A stretch of DNA of 64,000 nucleotides from JAHBVL01 sp964461025 (GTDB taxonomy: Bacteria; Chloroflexota; Chloroflexia; Thermomicrobiales; UBA6265). Of this stretch, positions 15,397-24,098 are shown piece by piece. The translations under genes and the position numbers were made by a program. Within the stretch, counting starts at the first letter, position 1. Each line of letters begins with the position of its first letter. The stretch is from assembly GCA_964461025.1 (NCBI GenBank), contig CAYWSE010000008.1, forward strand, positions 10,382 through 74,381, in the 5' to 3' direction. The notes beneath the pieces are model-generated. The model did no database searches and was not told where the DNA came from. It was given only the letters and a program-made list of their open reading frames with translations.

Positions 15397-17850
15397 TTAG
15401 GCGGGGTCGGTCCTCACCAAGTCTGGATCCACGAAGCCGGCGGCAACCGCAGTCGTCACCGCGGCGGCCCGGTTGTGGACACCGAGCTTGGCGAAGATGT
15501 GCGCAACGTGGGTGTTCACGGTGCGCTCGCCAATAAAGAGCGTTTCGGCGATAGCACGATCGCTCAGCCCTGCGGCCAGAAGGCGCATGACCTCGATCTG
15601 CCGCGGACTGAGCGAAAACGGCGCCGTTACCGGTCCGCCACTTTCAGCGAGTTCGGGACTACCTGGCGGCACGGAAACGGCAAGCGCCACCGCAACTGCC
15701 TGCTCCTCTGTGAGGGTTCTGCCCTGTGTCCAGCCCTCAGCGAATGCCTCGTTGCCGAGCGTGCGCCGGGCCACAGCGATGTCTCGCTCATATTCGGCCT
15801 GGTACTGCGGTTCGAGCGGCAGAGCAAACCGCTCGCGCTCAGCATCGGCAGCGCCGTAGAGCTGGGCGGCTATTTCCGCCTGACCCATACGCCCCGCAAT
15901 ATCGGCGACATCCTCCAGATAGCTGAAGACCGGCACTCGCAGCTCCCAGCTCAGGGCCAGGCTCTCCTGCGTTTTCGCCAGGGCGAGCGGCAGGTCTCGC
16001 TGCTTGTATGTCACGTACGCCAAACCGTGCAACGCGTGGGCGATACCGCGTGGGTGCTCGGCGGCACGGAACAGAGTCGCTGCTTCGTCATAGCGAGCAT
16101 GAGCCAGGGCCAGCGCCTCAGCATCGCCGCCCTCGTCAACAGCATCACGACTATCCAGGGCGGCGAGATCGCAAAGCATCCAGCCGGCAGCAATCTTCGC
16201 CGACTCCCGCAGGTACCCAACCACCGCCTCGTTCAGGTGCGTCCGGGCTTCCGCCTCATCGCCGGTATGCACCTTGATAGCGCCAAGCGCGGCATGGGCT
16301 CTGGTGACGCGAAAGTCGTCTCCGGCCTGACGGGCTGCGGCGAGAGCTTCCTCGGCAAGCGCCGTGGCCTGGACGCTGTCGAAGTGCGACGGGGCCATAC
16401 GGGCGGCGATCACGAGTGCGGCGACCCGGGAGTCCGGCGCTCCGCCGAAAAGGGCGAGCGTGCGCTTCAGGTAGCCCTCCTTTTCCCGCGCGAATGCGCT
16501 GGAAATCCAGACCGGGGAATACATCGTCGTTACCAACTGGAACGCGGTATCCGCATCGTTTGTCCGCAATGCCCAGTCAAGCGCGGCGCGAAGATTCGCT
16601 CGTTCGGGGGCCAGCGCCGCACTCCATTTCGGAAACTCGCCGAAGAGCAACTCTCGCTCGACCCGGGAGGCAAGATCCCGGAAGTAAGCGGCGTGGCGAT
16701 GCCGCTGCGGCGCGTCTCCACTGGCGGAAAGTTGTTCGGCGGCAAACTCATGGACCGTCTGCAGCATCGCCAGACGCGGCTGTTCACTTTCGGCAGCCAG
16801 TTCGACACGAACGAGATTCTGGGCAACCAGAGACTCGATCACTACGGCCATCTCGGGCACGTCATGGTGTCCGGATCCACCATCCTCACTCGTGGATGCA
16901 TGGCAGACTGATTCGGCCGCCTCAAGCGAGCAGCCACCGACAAAGACCGACAGGCAGCGAACGACCGATTGCTCAACCGACGTGAGCAGGTCGTAACTCC
17001 AGGCGATGGCCTCGCGCATCGTGCGGTGATGGGCGGGACCATCGCGACGACCGGTCGTCAGAAACGGCAGCCGTCGTTCGAGCCGGGCAAGCAACTCGTC
17101 TGGAGAGAGGAGCAGGCTCCGCTCCGCCGCCAGCTCGATTGCCAGAGGCAAACCGTCCAGTCGCCGGCAAATCTCGGCAACGACCGGCGTGTTTTCGGGC
17201 GACAACGCGAAGGCAGGAGAGACGCTGCTCGCCCGCTGATCGAAGAGCCGCACGGCGGGCGCCAATTCCACCGCTTCCACCGCCTCGGAGGAGTCTGATT
17301 CTGTGGCAAGGGGGGGAACTTCGATCGGCTGTTCACCTCCGATACGCAAGAGCGCGCGACTCGTGACCAGAAGCGAGAGCTGCGGGCAGGCGCGGAGCAG
17401 GTCGCTGAGAAACGGCGCGGCATCAAGCGCCTGCTCAAAGTTGTCGATGACCAGGAGGAGGCGTAAATCACGGAGCGCGGCTCTCAGCACGTCGATGGCC
17501 GGGGCGCCCCCCATCTCCGTCACACCAACGGATTGAGCAACTGCCGCCGCCACGGACTCGGTGGTCGTCGCCGTCGTCACGGGCGCCCAGGCGATCTGAT
17601 CGTCGAACGGCTCAGTGAGCTCTGCCGCGATGCTCAACGCCAGCCGGGTCTTGCCGATGCCCCCTGGTCCGATCAATGTGATGAGTCGCGATTCGCCACT
17701 GCCAAGCAAGGCGGAGACGGCCGCAACCTCGGCGTCGCGACCGAGGAGGGGTGTGAGCGGTCTGGGTGGCGTTGCCAGGCGCCGCCGGCGGAATGGGAGG
17801 GGTTGGGGCGACTCGTTCCACTCACTGTCCGGCGCCGGAGCAGTCGACAT
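15397..17850 (-). CDS. LuxR-family NB-ATPase transcriptional regulator
   Basis: An 817-residue regulator. Near residue 55 the Walker A motif GPGGIGKTRLA is followed by LLLVIDNFEQ (Walker B) and LLVTSRALLRIGGE. The middle 400 residues are TPR-like. The C-terminus carries a well-preserved LuxR/GerE HTH: LSPRQIEVMRLLAAGLSDRA, then ERTVNTHVAHIFAKLGV. It binds DNA when its ATPase/sensor part is activated. The frame opens at 17982, but residues before the ATG at 17850 translate the gggcact tandem tract (SAQCPVPSAQCPVP), so that extension is rejected. It may control the Tat paralogues directly downstream. Confidence 0.85.
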   Translation of the reverse strand: MSTAPAPDSEWNESPQPLPFRRRRLATPPRPLTPLLGRDAEVAAVSALLGSGESRLITLIGPGGIGKTRLALSIAAELTEPFDDQIAWAPVTTATTTESVAAAVAQSVGVTEMGGAPAIDVLRAALRDLRLLLVIDNFEQALDAAPFLSDLLRACPQLSLLVTSRALLRIGGEQPIEVPPLATESDSSEAVEAVELAPAVRLFDQRASSVSPAFALSPENTPVVAEICRRLDGLPLAIELAAERSLLLSPDELLARLERRLPFLTTGRRDGPAHHRTMREAIAWSYDLLTSVEQSVVRCLSVFVGGCSLEAAESVCHASTSEDGGSGHHDVPEMAVVIESLVAQNLVRVELAAESEQPRLAMLQTVHEFAAEQLSASGDAPQRHRHAAYFRDLASRVERELLFGEFPKWSAALAPERANLRAALDWALRTNDADTAFQLVTTMYSPVWISSAFAREKEGYLKRTLALFGGAPDSRVAALVIAARMAPSHFDSVQATALAEEALAAARQAGDDFRVTRAHAALGAIKVHTGDEAEARTHLNEAVVGYLRESAKIAAGWMLCDLAALDSRDAVDEGGDAEALALAHARYDEAATLFRAAEHPRGIAHALHGLAYVTYKQRDLPLALAKTQESLALSWELRVPVFSYLEDVADIAGRMGQAEIAAQLYGAADAERERFALPLEPQYQAEYERDIAVARRTLGNEAFAEGWTQGRTLTEEQAVAVALAVSVPPGSPELAESGGPVTAPFSLSPRQIEVMRLLAAGLSDRAIAETLFIGERTVNTHVAHIFAKLGVHNRAAAVTTAVAAGFVDPDLVRTDPA

Positions 17851-17934
17851 GCGCGAGATTCCAAACGACGATGAATCATTACCGACTTGATCAGTATACG
17901 GATTGTTGGCGGGGTTGCTTGGAACGAAGGCAAT

Positions 17935-17976
17935 GGGCACTGGGCACTGGGCACTGGGCACTGGGCACTGGGCACT
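17935..17976. repeat. Perfect heptamer tandem repeat (gggcact) x6
   Basis: Six exact copies of GGGCACT directly upstream of the LuxR-ATPase gene, followed up to about 18085 by other degenerate 7-mers (ttggtga/ttggcga; ggcttac twice). The same GGGCACT unit forms the inverted arms at 54633-54772. Confidence 0.9.
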
Positions 17977-18090
17977 GGGCAAGAGTAAATGGCAACGGGT
18001 GCCTGGTAATTGGTGATTGGCGACTGGACCAGGGCCCTCGGACCCCGGACTACGACCTATGGCTTACGGCTTACGAACTTCCTACCGCGG

Positions 18091-19398
18091 TCAGCTGCAC
18101 CAATCGGCGATGGTGAGGGCAATGATGGTCGAGGCCTGAGTGAGGTCAGATATCTCGACGAATTCGTCAGAGCTGTGAGCCTGGGCGATGCTGCCGGGAC
18201 CAAAGATCGTGCCGCTCATTCCTTGCTGCGCATACCAAGCGAGCTCAGAAGCGGCGGTGAAGGCTTCGATGCGTGGTTCGGTGCCGACGACGCGCATGTT
18301 CGTCGAAAGTGTCTCGAGGAAGGGGTGATCGGGTGGCGTATCGACTGGCGGAAACCAGACGTTGCGCAGTTTCCAGGTGAACACCGGCGGATGGTCGCTC
18401 AGCCAGGGATCGAGCGAGCACACACGTGCGACATAGGTTTCGATCTCCTGCTGGATGTCCTCGAGGTTTTCCTGCGGAAGGTACCAGACGTTGTATTCAA
18501 CCGACGCGTAGTTCGGCGTGGTGCCCGGATTGGAGATCAGGTTGATCTGCCCGTCATGACCACCACCCGGTCCACCGGCGATGATCCCCGGCAAAATCGT
18601 ATTAAAGCCGGGCGGAAGCATCGGGTGATTGCGGTGACTCGCCCACTCCCGTTCCAGTTCCTGCAACGCGACAACGATCTTGATCAGTTTTTCGATCGCG
18701 TTGACACCGGCTCCCTGGGCCAGACCGCCGGCGTGGACGCTCTTGTAACGGTTACCGGCGTGACTCTCCCGCCCTTCCACCTCGATGCGGAAATGGACGA
18801 GCCCGCCTTCGACCGGCATCATCTTCAGCTCGCTCGGTTCGGCATTGAGAACCGCATCGACCGGCATCATCCGCTCGGCCAGATGCCGGGTGCCAACACC
18901 GACCACCTCTTCATCGGAAACGACGTGGAGGTGGACATCGCCCTTGAGCTCGATACCGGCGCGATGGAGCACTTCGAGCGCGACGGTGGCCGCGGCGACG
19001 CCGCCCTTCATGTCGCAGGCGCCGCGGCCCCAGAGCTTGCCGTCCGCGACCTCACCGGCCCAGGGGTCGTGACTCCAGGCGGACGCATCGCCGACGGGAA
19101 CGACGTCGATGTGGCCGTTGATGGCCAGTGACCGGCCGTTGCCAGAACCGGGTTGCGTTGCGGCGACGACAGGGTAGCGCGGTGGCTCTTCGGTTCGTTC
19201 CACCGTCATGCCGATTGCGGTTAAGCGGCCGGCGATGAGGCTCTGGCAGCGGAGCGCTTCCGGTGCGAACTCCTCATTTCCCTCGGACTGGCTATCGGTG
19301 CGGCAGGCGATCAGGGATTGCGTGAGTGCGATGAGATCGTTTTCGGCCCGGGCTGCCTCGTCGATGATGGTTTGCCGCAGATCAGCATCAAGGGCCAT
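18091..19398 (-). CDS. M20-family metallopeptidase/deacylase (ArgE/DapE-like)
   Basis: A 435-residue zinc hydrolase. Zinc-binding motifs are NGHIDVVPVG near residue 90, WGRGACDMKGG, SDEEVVGVGTRH and the distal FGPGSIAQAHSSDEF. It hydrolyses an amide of an N-acyl amino acid or small peptide; the family includes acetylornithine deacetylase, succinyl-diaminopimelate desuccinylase and carbamoylases. The ATG at 19398 is chosen since GGAG precedes it by 9 nt; the frame also opens at 19413. A paralogue of nearly equal length lies at 42648-43952. The substrate is unknown. Confidence 0.85.
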   Translation of the reverse strand: MALDADLRQTIIDEAARAENDLIALTQSLIACRTDSQSEGNEEFAPEALRCQSLIAGRLTAIGMTVERTEEPPRYPVVAATQPGSGNGRSLAINGHIDVVPVGDASAWSHDPWAGEVADGKLWGRGACDMKGGVAAATVALEVLHRAGIELKGDVHLHVVSDEEVVGVGTRHLAERMMPVDAVLNAEPSELKMMPVEGGLVHFRIEVEGRESHAGNRYKSVHAGGLAQGAGVNAIEKLIKIVVALQELEREWASHRNHPMLPPGFNTILPGIIAGGPGGGHDGQINLISNPGTTPNYASVEYNVWYLPQENLEDIQQEIETYVARVCSLDPWLSDHPPVFTWKLRNVWFPPVDTPPDHPFLETLSTNMRVVGTEPRIEAFTAASELAWYAQQGMSGTIFGPGSIAQAHSSDEFVEISDLTQASTIIALTIADWCS

Positions 19399-19422
19399 TG
19401 TCTCTTGCTCCATATCATTTCA

Positions 19423-20505
19423 TCATGCGGAGACAACACGTCCCGAATCGGGATCGTCCATCAATGATGTGCAGTCGACCGCTTCGAAATCGCTCCCGTG
19501 AATGCGTACCTGAAGCTCATGCAGGTCGTCGTTGTCCCAGCGATCGTCGGGGGAGCCCGACAAGTACCAGTCGCTTCCATTGTCGGCGAGCACCATGCCA
19601 TAGGTCTTGAGAGCTTGCAGAATGATCTGGTTCGTCGCAGAGAAGTCGCCAACATCGACAGTCGATTTGAGCCGGAATCGTTGACCCATCGGCGGCACGT
19701 TGACATCGTCCGTGGCGCCCGCCTGGTGACGTGCCGGCCAGACAAAGGCATCCTGCGTCAGTGAGGCCGTGAAGCGAAGCGCATGCGAAATCACGCCAGC
19801 GTCTATCTCCTCATACCGAACCAGACCTGGCAGGATCGCAAGTCCTGCCGCATCGGCCGAAGTCCACTCGGCTGGCCGCAAGTCGTTCGATGTCAGATCG
19901 AAGCGGGCTCCGGCGTACGCCTCCCAACTGCCGTCGGCCAGCGGCGTTGCGTCGAAAAGCTCAAAGAGCTGACAGGTCCCCTCTTGCACCACAAGGACGT
20001 GGCGGTCGCCTGTCCCACAGGAGCCTCCTTCGATTGGAGCATCGGGCGGTATCGGATACGGGCCTGGATCGCTTTCTTCGGCGATCAGCAACGTGACCGC
20101 GACGCCCTCCTGAGTAGCAGGTACGCGCACGAACGGAATGCCGAGCGGCTCGCCTTCGTAGAGACCCGAACCAAAGTCGGGATGCAATCCGGTTACCGGT
20201 CCAATGCTGGCGATGTAGGCATCAGACAGTGCGTCGAGCGGAAGATCGTCAATTGGCGCGTTCCAGATGTTGTCCGGGGGAAACATGGGACAGTCCGGCG
20301 GAACCTCGCCACAGATGGAGGTCGTGCAGCCCAGACTGCAGTCACCTTGCAGAGGAGCTGGGGCAGCCAGGTTCGCCTGACCAGACCTCACGCCCAGCGC
20401 CGGAGCAAGGAGTCCCCCAAGCAGGCCCCCCAACATGATGCGACGATTCGAGCGGGATCTCCTTACCCAGCGCATGAAACAGGAATCAGCGTCTGATTCA
20501 ATCAC
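19423..20505 (-). CDS. Secreted conserved protein of unknown function (FPPDNIWN family)
   Basis: A 360-residue exported protein. A basic N-terminus with RRSRSNRR and a hydrophobic stretch (LGGLLGGLLAPALGV) forms a Tat-like or Sec signal. The mature part has conserved-looking blocks PPDNIWNAPIDDLP, ESDPGPYPIPPDAPIEGG, GDRHVLVVQEG, WTSADAAGLAILPGLVRYEE and FVWPARHQAG. I recognise this block pattern from uncharacterised secreted proteins of other bacteria but know no activity for it. The start is a GTG at 20505, decided by GGGAGG (20511-20516) 5 nt before it. It lies just upstream of the M20 gene on the same strand. Confidence 0.75.
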   Translation of the reverse strand: MIESDADSCFMRWVRRSRSNRRIMLGGLLGGLLAPALGVRSGQANLAAPAPLQGDCSLGCTTSICGEVPPDCPMFPPDNIWNAPIDDLPLDALSDAYIASIGPVTGLHPDFGSGLYEGEPLGIPFVRVPATQEGVAVTLLIAEESDPGPYPIPPDAPIEGGSCGTGDRHVLVVQEGTCQLFELFDATPLADGSWEAYAGARFDLTSNDLRPAEWTSADAAGLAILPGLVRYEEIDAGVISHALRFTASLTQDAFVWPARHQAGATDDVNVPPMGQRFRLKSTVDVGDFSATNQIILQALKTYGMVLADNGSDWYLSGSPDDRWDNDDLHELQVRIHGSDFEAVDCTSLMDDPDSGRVVSA

Positions 20506-20949
20506 ATCTGCCTCCCATCAGCTCCCTGGCAAAAGCCGCGATGAATGCACTGGCGCTGGAGATAGTCTACCGCTGCAACGGGCGATTCCTCTCTTTGTGC
20601 AGTAGCGCAAACTGTCATATGTTTTACGCAACCAAATCACCAAGTCATTCTGAACGAAGTGAAGAGTCTTTCCGCTGATTCCTTGCGTACGTTCGCGAGA
20701 ATACCGCTGCGGCGGGAGATTCTTCGCTGGCGCTCAGAATGACACCGTGCTTAGTGCGCTAACAGGGCAAGAAAGGGTGGACGCGCTGCTCGGAATGACA
20801 CGGAATAAGGAGATTGCACAGGGCAAATTGCGACGGACACGTAAACACAGAATGACACCACACTTTGGAGCAGCAACAGGGCATTTTCGCTTGTCGCGCG
20901 ACTCAGGATCGTGAGCTCGTTCAGACCCCCTGCGCATTTGCATGATGGC
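20506..20949. other. Intergenic region, 444 bp, repeat-filled
   Basis: No gene is supported. It contains one full dispersed element (20644-20743), and further stretches resembling its right end, GGAATGACACGG near 20794 and AGAATGACACC near 20849. The terminator of the sugar ABC operon (last gene ends at 20950) should lie here but no T-tract hairpin was found. Confidence 0.55.
20644..20743. repeat. Dispersed element with terminal inverted repeats, full copy C
   Basis: Left end GTCATTCTGAACGAAGTGAAG, right end CTTCGCTGGCGCTCAGAATGAC, with CCGCTGCGGCGGGAGATT inside the right arm. About 100 bp in total. Confidence 0.85.
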
Positions 20950-22053
20950 CTAGAGTGCCAGGTTCATTCCGTCGTCGCCGAAGAGGTGGGCGTGCTCGAG
21001 CTTGAACTGCAAGGTAACCAGTTGTCCATGTTCGACCGGCAGGCGGGCTTCGGTGCGGGCCATCCAGTCGATCGAACCAGTCTCGGCGCGGACATAGAGG
21101 TCTGATCCTATGGGTTCGACGAGTGTGACCGTTGCGGGAAGCTGGATGACGCCAACGTCGCCGCCAGAGCCTACCAGAACACCAATGTCCTCTGGACGCA
21201 CACCGATCGCCACCTCGCTGCCGGCCGGGACTGCGCGAGCGATCTGGCCGAGCTTGCCGGTCAACGGAATGGTGACGTCCCCAGAAGCGAACGCCACGTC
21301 ATCACCGGAAACAACAATCGCGCCGGAATGCAGATTGATGCGGGGGCTGCCCAGGAAAGCGGCCACAAAGGTATTGGCCGGGAGGTCGTAGACGTCCTGC
21401 GGCCGGCCGACCTGTTGCACGACACCGCCCCGCATGACAACGATGCGATGTCCCATGGTCATCGCTTCGATTTGATCGTGCGTGACGTAAATCGTGGTTG
21501 TCTGCAAGCGCTCGTGCAGCTTGAGGATTTCCTCACGGGTCTGGACCCTGAGCTGGGCGTCCAGATTGGAAAGGGGTTCATCCATCAGGAAGACGGCCGG
21601 CTTGCGCACAATGGAGCGGCCAAGGGCAACGCGCTGGCGCTGTCCGCCGGAGAGTTGTTCGGGTCGGCGGTCGAGGAGCTGTTCGAGTCCGAGGATGCCG
21701 GCGACGTTGTCAACCCGCTCCCGGATTTCGGCCTTTGGCACCTTGGTCATTTTGAGCGGGAAGGCGATGTTCTCGCGCACGGTCATGTGAGGATAGAGCG
21801 CGTAGTTCTGGAAAACCATGGCCACATTGCGGTCGCCCGGTTTCAGGTAGTTGACAAGCTTGCCATCGATGTAGACCTCGCCCGAAGAGATGTCTTCAAG
21901 ACCGGCGACCATCTTGAGCAACGTGCTCTTGCCGCACCCGGATGGACCGAGCAGCACGAGGAACTCACCATCCTCCACGGTCAGATCGACCGAGTGAACG
22001 GCTCCAGTTTCACCGTACTGCTTGCTGACCTGTATGAACTCGACTCGACCCAC
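20950..22053 (-). CDS. Sugar ABC transporter ATP-binding protein, MalK/UgpC type
   Basis: A 367-residue ATPase that powers carbohydrate import. Walker A GPSGCGKST (near 37), Q-loop MVFQNYALYPHMT, signature LSGGQRQRVALGR, Walker B VFLMDEPLSNLDA and H-loop YVTHDQIEAMT are all intact, and the C-terminal regulatory OB domain (TOBE) is present from about residue 240. It is the last gene of an operon with binding protein and two permeases (25472 to 20950). Gap to the upstream permease is 33 nt. Confidence 0.93.
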   Translation of the reverse strand: MGRVEFIQVSKQYGETGAVHSVDLTVEDGEFLVLLGPSGCGKSTLLKMVAGLEDISSGEVYIDGKLVNYLKPGDRNVAMVFQNYALYPHMTVRENIAFPLKMTKVPKAEIRERVDNVAGILGLEQLLDRRPEQLSGGQRQRVALGRSIVRKPAVFLMDEPLSNLDAQLRVQTREEILKLHERLQTTTIYVTHDQIEAMTMGHRIVVMRGGVVQQVGRPQDVYDLPANTFVAAFLGSPRINLHSGAIVVSGDDVAFASGDVTIPLTGKLGQIARAVPAGSEVAIGVRPEDIGVLVGSGGDVGVIQLPATVTLVEPIGSDLYVRAETGSIDWMARTEARLPVEHGQLVTLQFKLEHAHLFGDDGMNLAL

Positions 22054-22086
22054 ACGCTCGCCTTTCGGGCTGAAGAACGACGCGAC

Positions 22087-22980
22087 CTATTCCTTGAGTG
22101 CGCCGGCGATCGATCCGGCGATGAAATAGCGCTGCAGAAAAATGAAAACCAGGAAGAGCGGCAGCATGGAGAGAACCGCCGCGGCAGAATTGAGACCCCA
22201 ATCCTGCGTGAAGTCCGAAGTCAATGAGCGGGCGCCGACCGTCAACGTGGCCATGCCGGGTTTCGTGGCGGCGACAAGCGGCCAGAGGTAGCTGGTCCAT
22301 TGCGTCATGAAGGTGAAAACACCGAGAACCACGAGACCGGGCTTGATCAGTGGCAGGATGACGCGGCGATAGATCTGGAATTCGGAACAACCGTCGAGGC
22401 GAGCGGCGTTTTCCAGATCGCTGGGCAGCGATTCGATGAACTGCCGCATCATGAAAATGCCGATCGGGCTGGCCAGTCCAGGCAAGATCAGGCCCCAGTA
22501 GGTGTTCAGCAGGCCAAGTTCGCGAACGATGATGAATGTCGGGATGAGCAGTGCCGCGAAAGGAACCATCAGGCAGATCAACACGAGGAGAAAAAGGGCG
22601 TCCTTGCCCGGAAAAGACATCTTGGCGAAAGCATAGCCAGCCATCGAATCAAGCACGAGCTTGATCAGGGTGACCGAACCGGCAACGATGAAGGAGTTCA
22701 TCAGCCATCGCCAGAAGGGATAGCGATCGATCAGATTGCGGTAGTTGTTGAGCGTAGGTTCGTTCGGCAGCCAGTCTGGTGGATAGGCGAAGAGCGACAT
22801 CGTCGTCTTGAGCGATGTCGAAACGACATAGCCAAAGGGGAAGAGGGCAACGACCACAGCAAAGATGAGCACGGCGTAGATGGCAATCGAGTAGAGCGAT
22901 TTCGTCGAAAAAAACCCAGGCTTCGACTGCTGCACCGGCGCTCGCTGCGTATTGAGTTCGGGAAAGTGCGTTTCGACCAT
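22087..22980 (-). CDS. Sugar ABC transporter permease, MalG type
   Basis: A 297-residue inner-membrane permease with about six hydrophobic helices. The EAA loop, which contacts the ATPase, reads ENAARLDGCSEFQIYRRVILP near residue 195. The open frame runs back to 23358, but that part is the shadow of the upstream permease. The true ATG at 22980 overlaps the upstream stop by one base (TAATG), which implies translational coupling. It forms the translocation pore together with the product of 22980-23906. Confidence 0.93.
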   Translation of the reverse strand: MVETHFPELNTQRAPVQQSKPGFFSTKSLYSIAIYAVLIFAVVVALFPFGYVVSTSLKTTMSLFAYPPDWLPNEPTLNNYRNLIDRYPFWRWLMNSFIVAGSVTLIKLVLDSMAGYAFAKMSFPGKDALFLLVLICLMVPFAALLIPTFIIVRELGLLNTYWGLILPGLASPIGIFMMRQFIESLPSDLENAARLDGCSEFQIYRRVILPLIKPGLVVLGVFTFMTQWTSYLWPLVAATKPGMATLTVGARSLTSDFTQDWGLNSAAAVLSMLPLFLVFIFLQRYFIAGSIAGALKE

Positions 22981-23906
22981 TACCGTTTCCTGAGCAGCCG
23001 AATTTCGATGAGCGCCAGAACCAGAATCAACACGAGCAACGTGAAGCTGAGCGCGGCGCCGAACCCGACCTTGTCGGTGTAGGCAAAGGTTGTTTGCTGG
23101 ATATACCAGACGACGGTCACGGTGGCGTTCTGAGGTCCACCGTTGGTGAGAATGCTGACGGAGTCGAAGAGCTGCAGATTCCAGATCGTGGCCATGACGA
23201 CAGCGAAGAAGATCGTCGGTCGCATCAGGGGCAGCGTGAGATGCCTGAAGCGTTGCCAGGCGTTGGAGCCATCGATTCGTGCTGCCTGGTAGAGCTCTTT
23301 GGGCAATCCGATGAGCGCCGCCAGGAAGAGCAACGTCCAAAAGCCGACCCCGCGCCATACCTCGAGCATGGTGATCGACTTCAGTGCGAGATCAGGGTCG
23401 CCGATCCAGTTCTTCGGCGGCCGGCCGAGTTCGACGAGGATCATGTTCAGGATGCCGAAGTCACGATGAACAACAAACTGCCAGATGAGCGCCGCGACAA
23501 CGTACGGGGTGAGCGTTGGCAGATAGTAGAGGGAGCGGAAAACGCTGCCTCCCGTGCTGATTTGCTGCAGTAACAGAGCGAGGATCATGGAGATGACGAA
23601 GACAGAGGGAATGGCCATGAGGCAATAGACGATCGTGTTCTTGATGGCGGTGATGACGATATCGTCGCGGAAGACATTCCTCCAGTTGTCCAGTCCAACA
23701 TACACGCGCTCGGAGATGATTCCGCCATTGTGGAAGGTATAGAAAAAGAGAAAGCAAATAGGTATGACGAGAAACGCAATAAAGAAGATCGCCGCCGGAA
23801 GCAGAAAGAAATACGCGGTGAGGGAGCGCCGCCCCTGATAGCGTCGCCGCAGCTTCCGGTGTTCCTCCTCCGAAAGCGCCATTGGCCGGAGCGCGCTGTC
23901 AGTCAC
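22980..23906 (-). CDS. Sugar ABC transporter permease, MalF type
   Basis: A 308-residue permease. A basic N-terminus (RKLRRRYQGRR) precedes the first helix (LTAYFFLLPAAIFFIAFLV), and the EAA loop ELYQAARIDGSNAWQRFRHL lies near residue 220. About six transmembrane segments are visible. It pairs with the MalG-type protein encoded immediately downstream. The gap to the binding-protein gene upstream is 192 nt and contains a hairpin and a repeat. Confidence 0.93.
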   Translation of the reverse strand: MTDSALRPMALSEEEHRKLRRRYQGRRSLTAYFFLLPAAIFFIAFLVIPICFLFFYTFHNGGIISERVYVGLDNWRNVFRDDIVITAIKNTIVYCLMAIPSVFVISMILALLLQQISTGGSVFRSLYYLPTLTPYVVAALIWQFVVHRDFGILNMILVELGRPPKNWIGDPDLALKSITMLEVWRGVGFWTLLFLAALIGLPKELYQAARIDGSNAWQRFRHLTLPLMRPTIFFAVVMATIWNLQLFDSVSILTNGGPQNATVTVVWYIQQTTFAYTDKVGFGAALSFTLLVLILVLALIEIRLLRKR

Positions 23907-23978
23907 AGGTGACCCTCTGAGGTCCTGACACGTGTATCAGGGATTCGTGGAGCATCGGGAAAGTGCGCATAGTGAACG

Positions 23979-24007
23979 AGAGATTCCTCGACTTCGCTCG
24001 GAATGAC
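23979..24007. repeat. Dispersed element, right-arm fragment D
   Basis: AGAGATTCCTCGACTTCGCTCGGAATGAC matches the right terminal arm only. It sits within the sugar ABC operon, between binding-protein and permease genes. Confidence 0.65.
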
Positions 24008-24060
24008 TGTACGTTGGGGCTGGGAAGGACGGATAAAGCCAGATCCGGAAGAGCAGTGAG

Positions 24061-24084
24061 CCGGACCCGGCAAGCCGGGTCCGG
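24061..24084 (-). terminator. Strong hairpin after the binding-protein gene
   Basis: CCGGACCCGGC-AA-GCCGGGTCCGG, perfect 11-bp arms, starting 14 nt past the stop of the solute-binding-protein gene. There is no T-tract. In ABC operons a hairpin at this place often stabilises the upstream message and reduces read-through into permease genes, giving excess binding protein. Confidence 0.65.
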
Positions 24085-24098
24085 TCAGATTCGTTGGC

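Noticed and set aside
15475..16911. Long plus-strand frame opposite the LuxR-ATPase (478 codons)
   Set aside because: Shadow of a recognised gene. Composition is rich in Arg, Gly and His and has no domain pattern.
17850..17982. N-terminal extension of the LuxR-ATPase
   Set aside because: Its first residues, SAQCPVPSAQCPVP, translate the gggcact repeat and there is no ribosome site; the ATG at 17850 is used.
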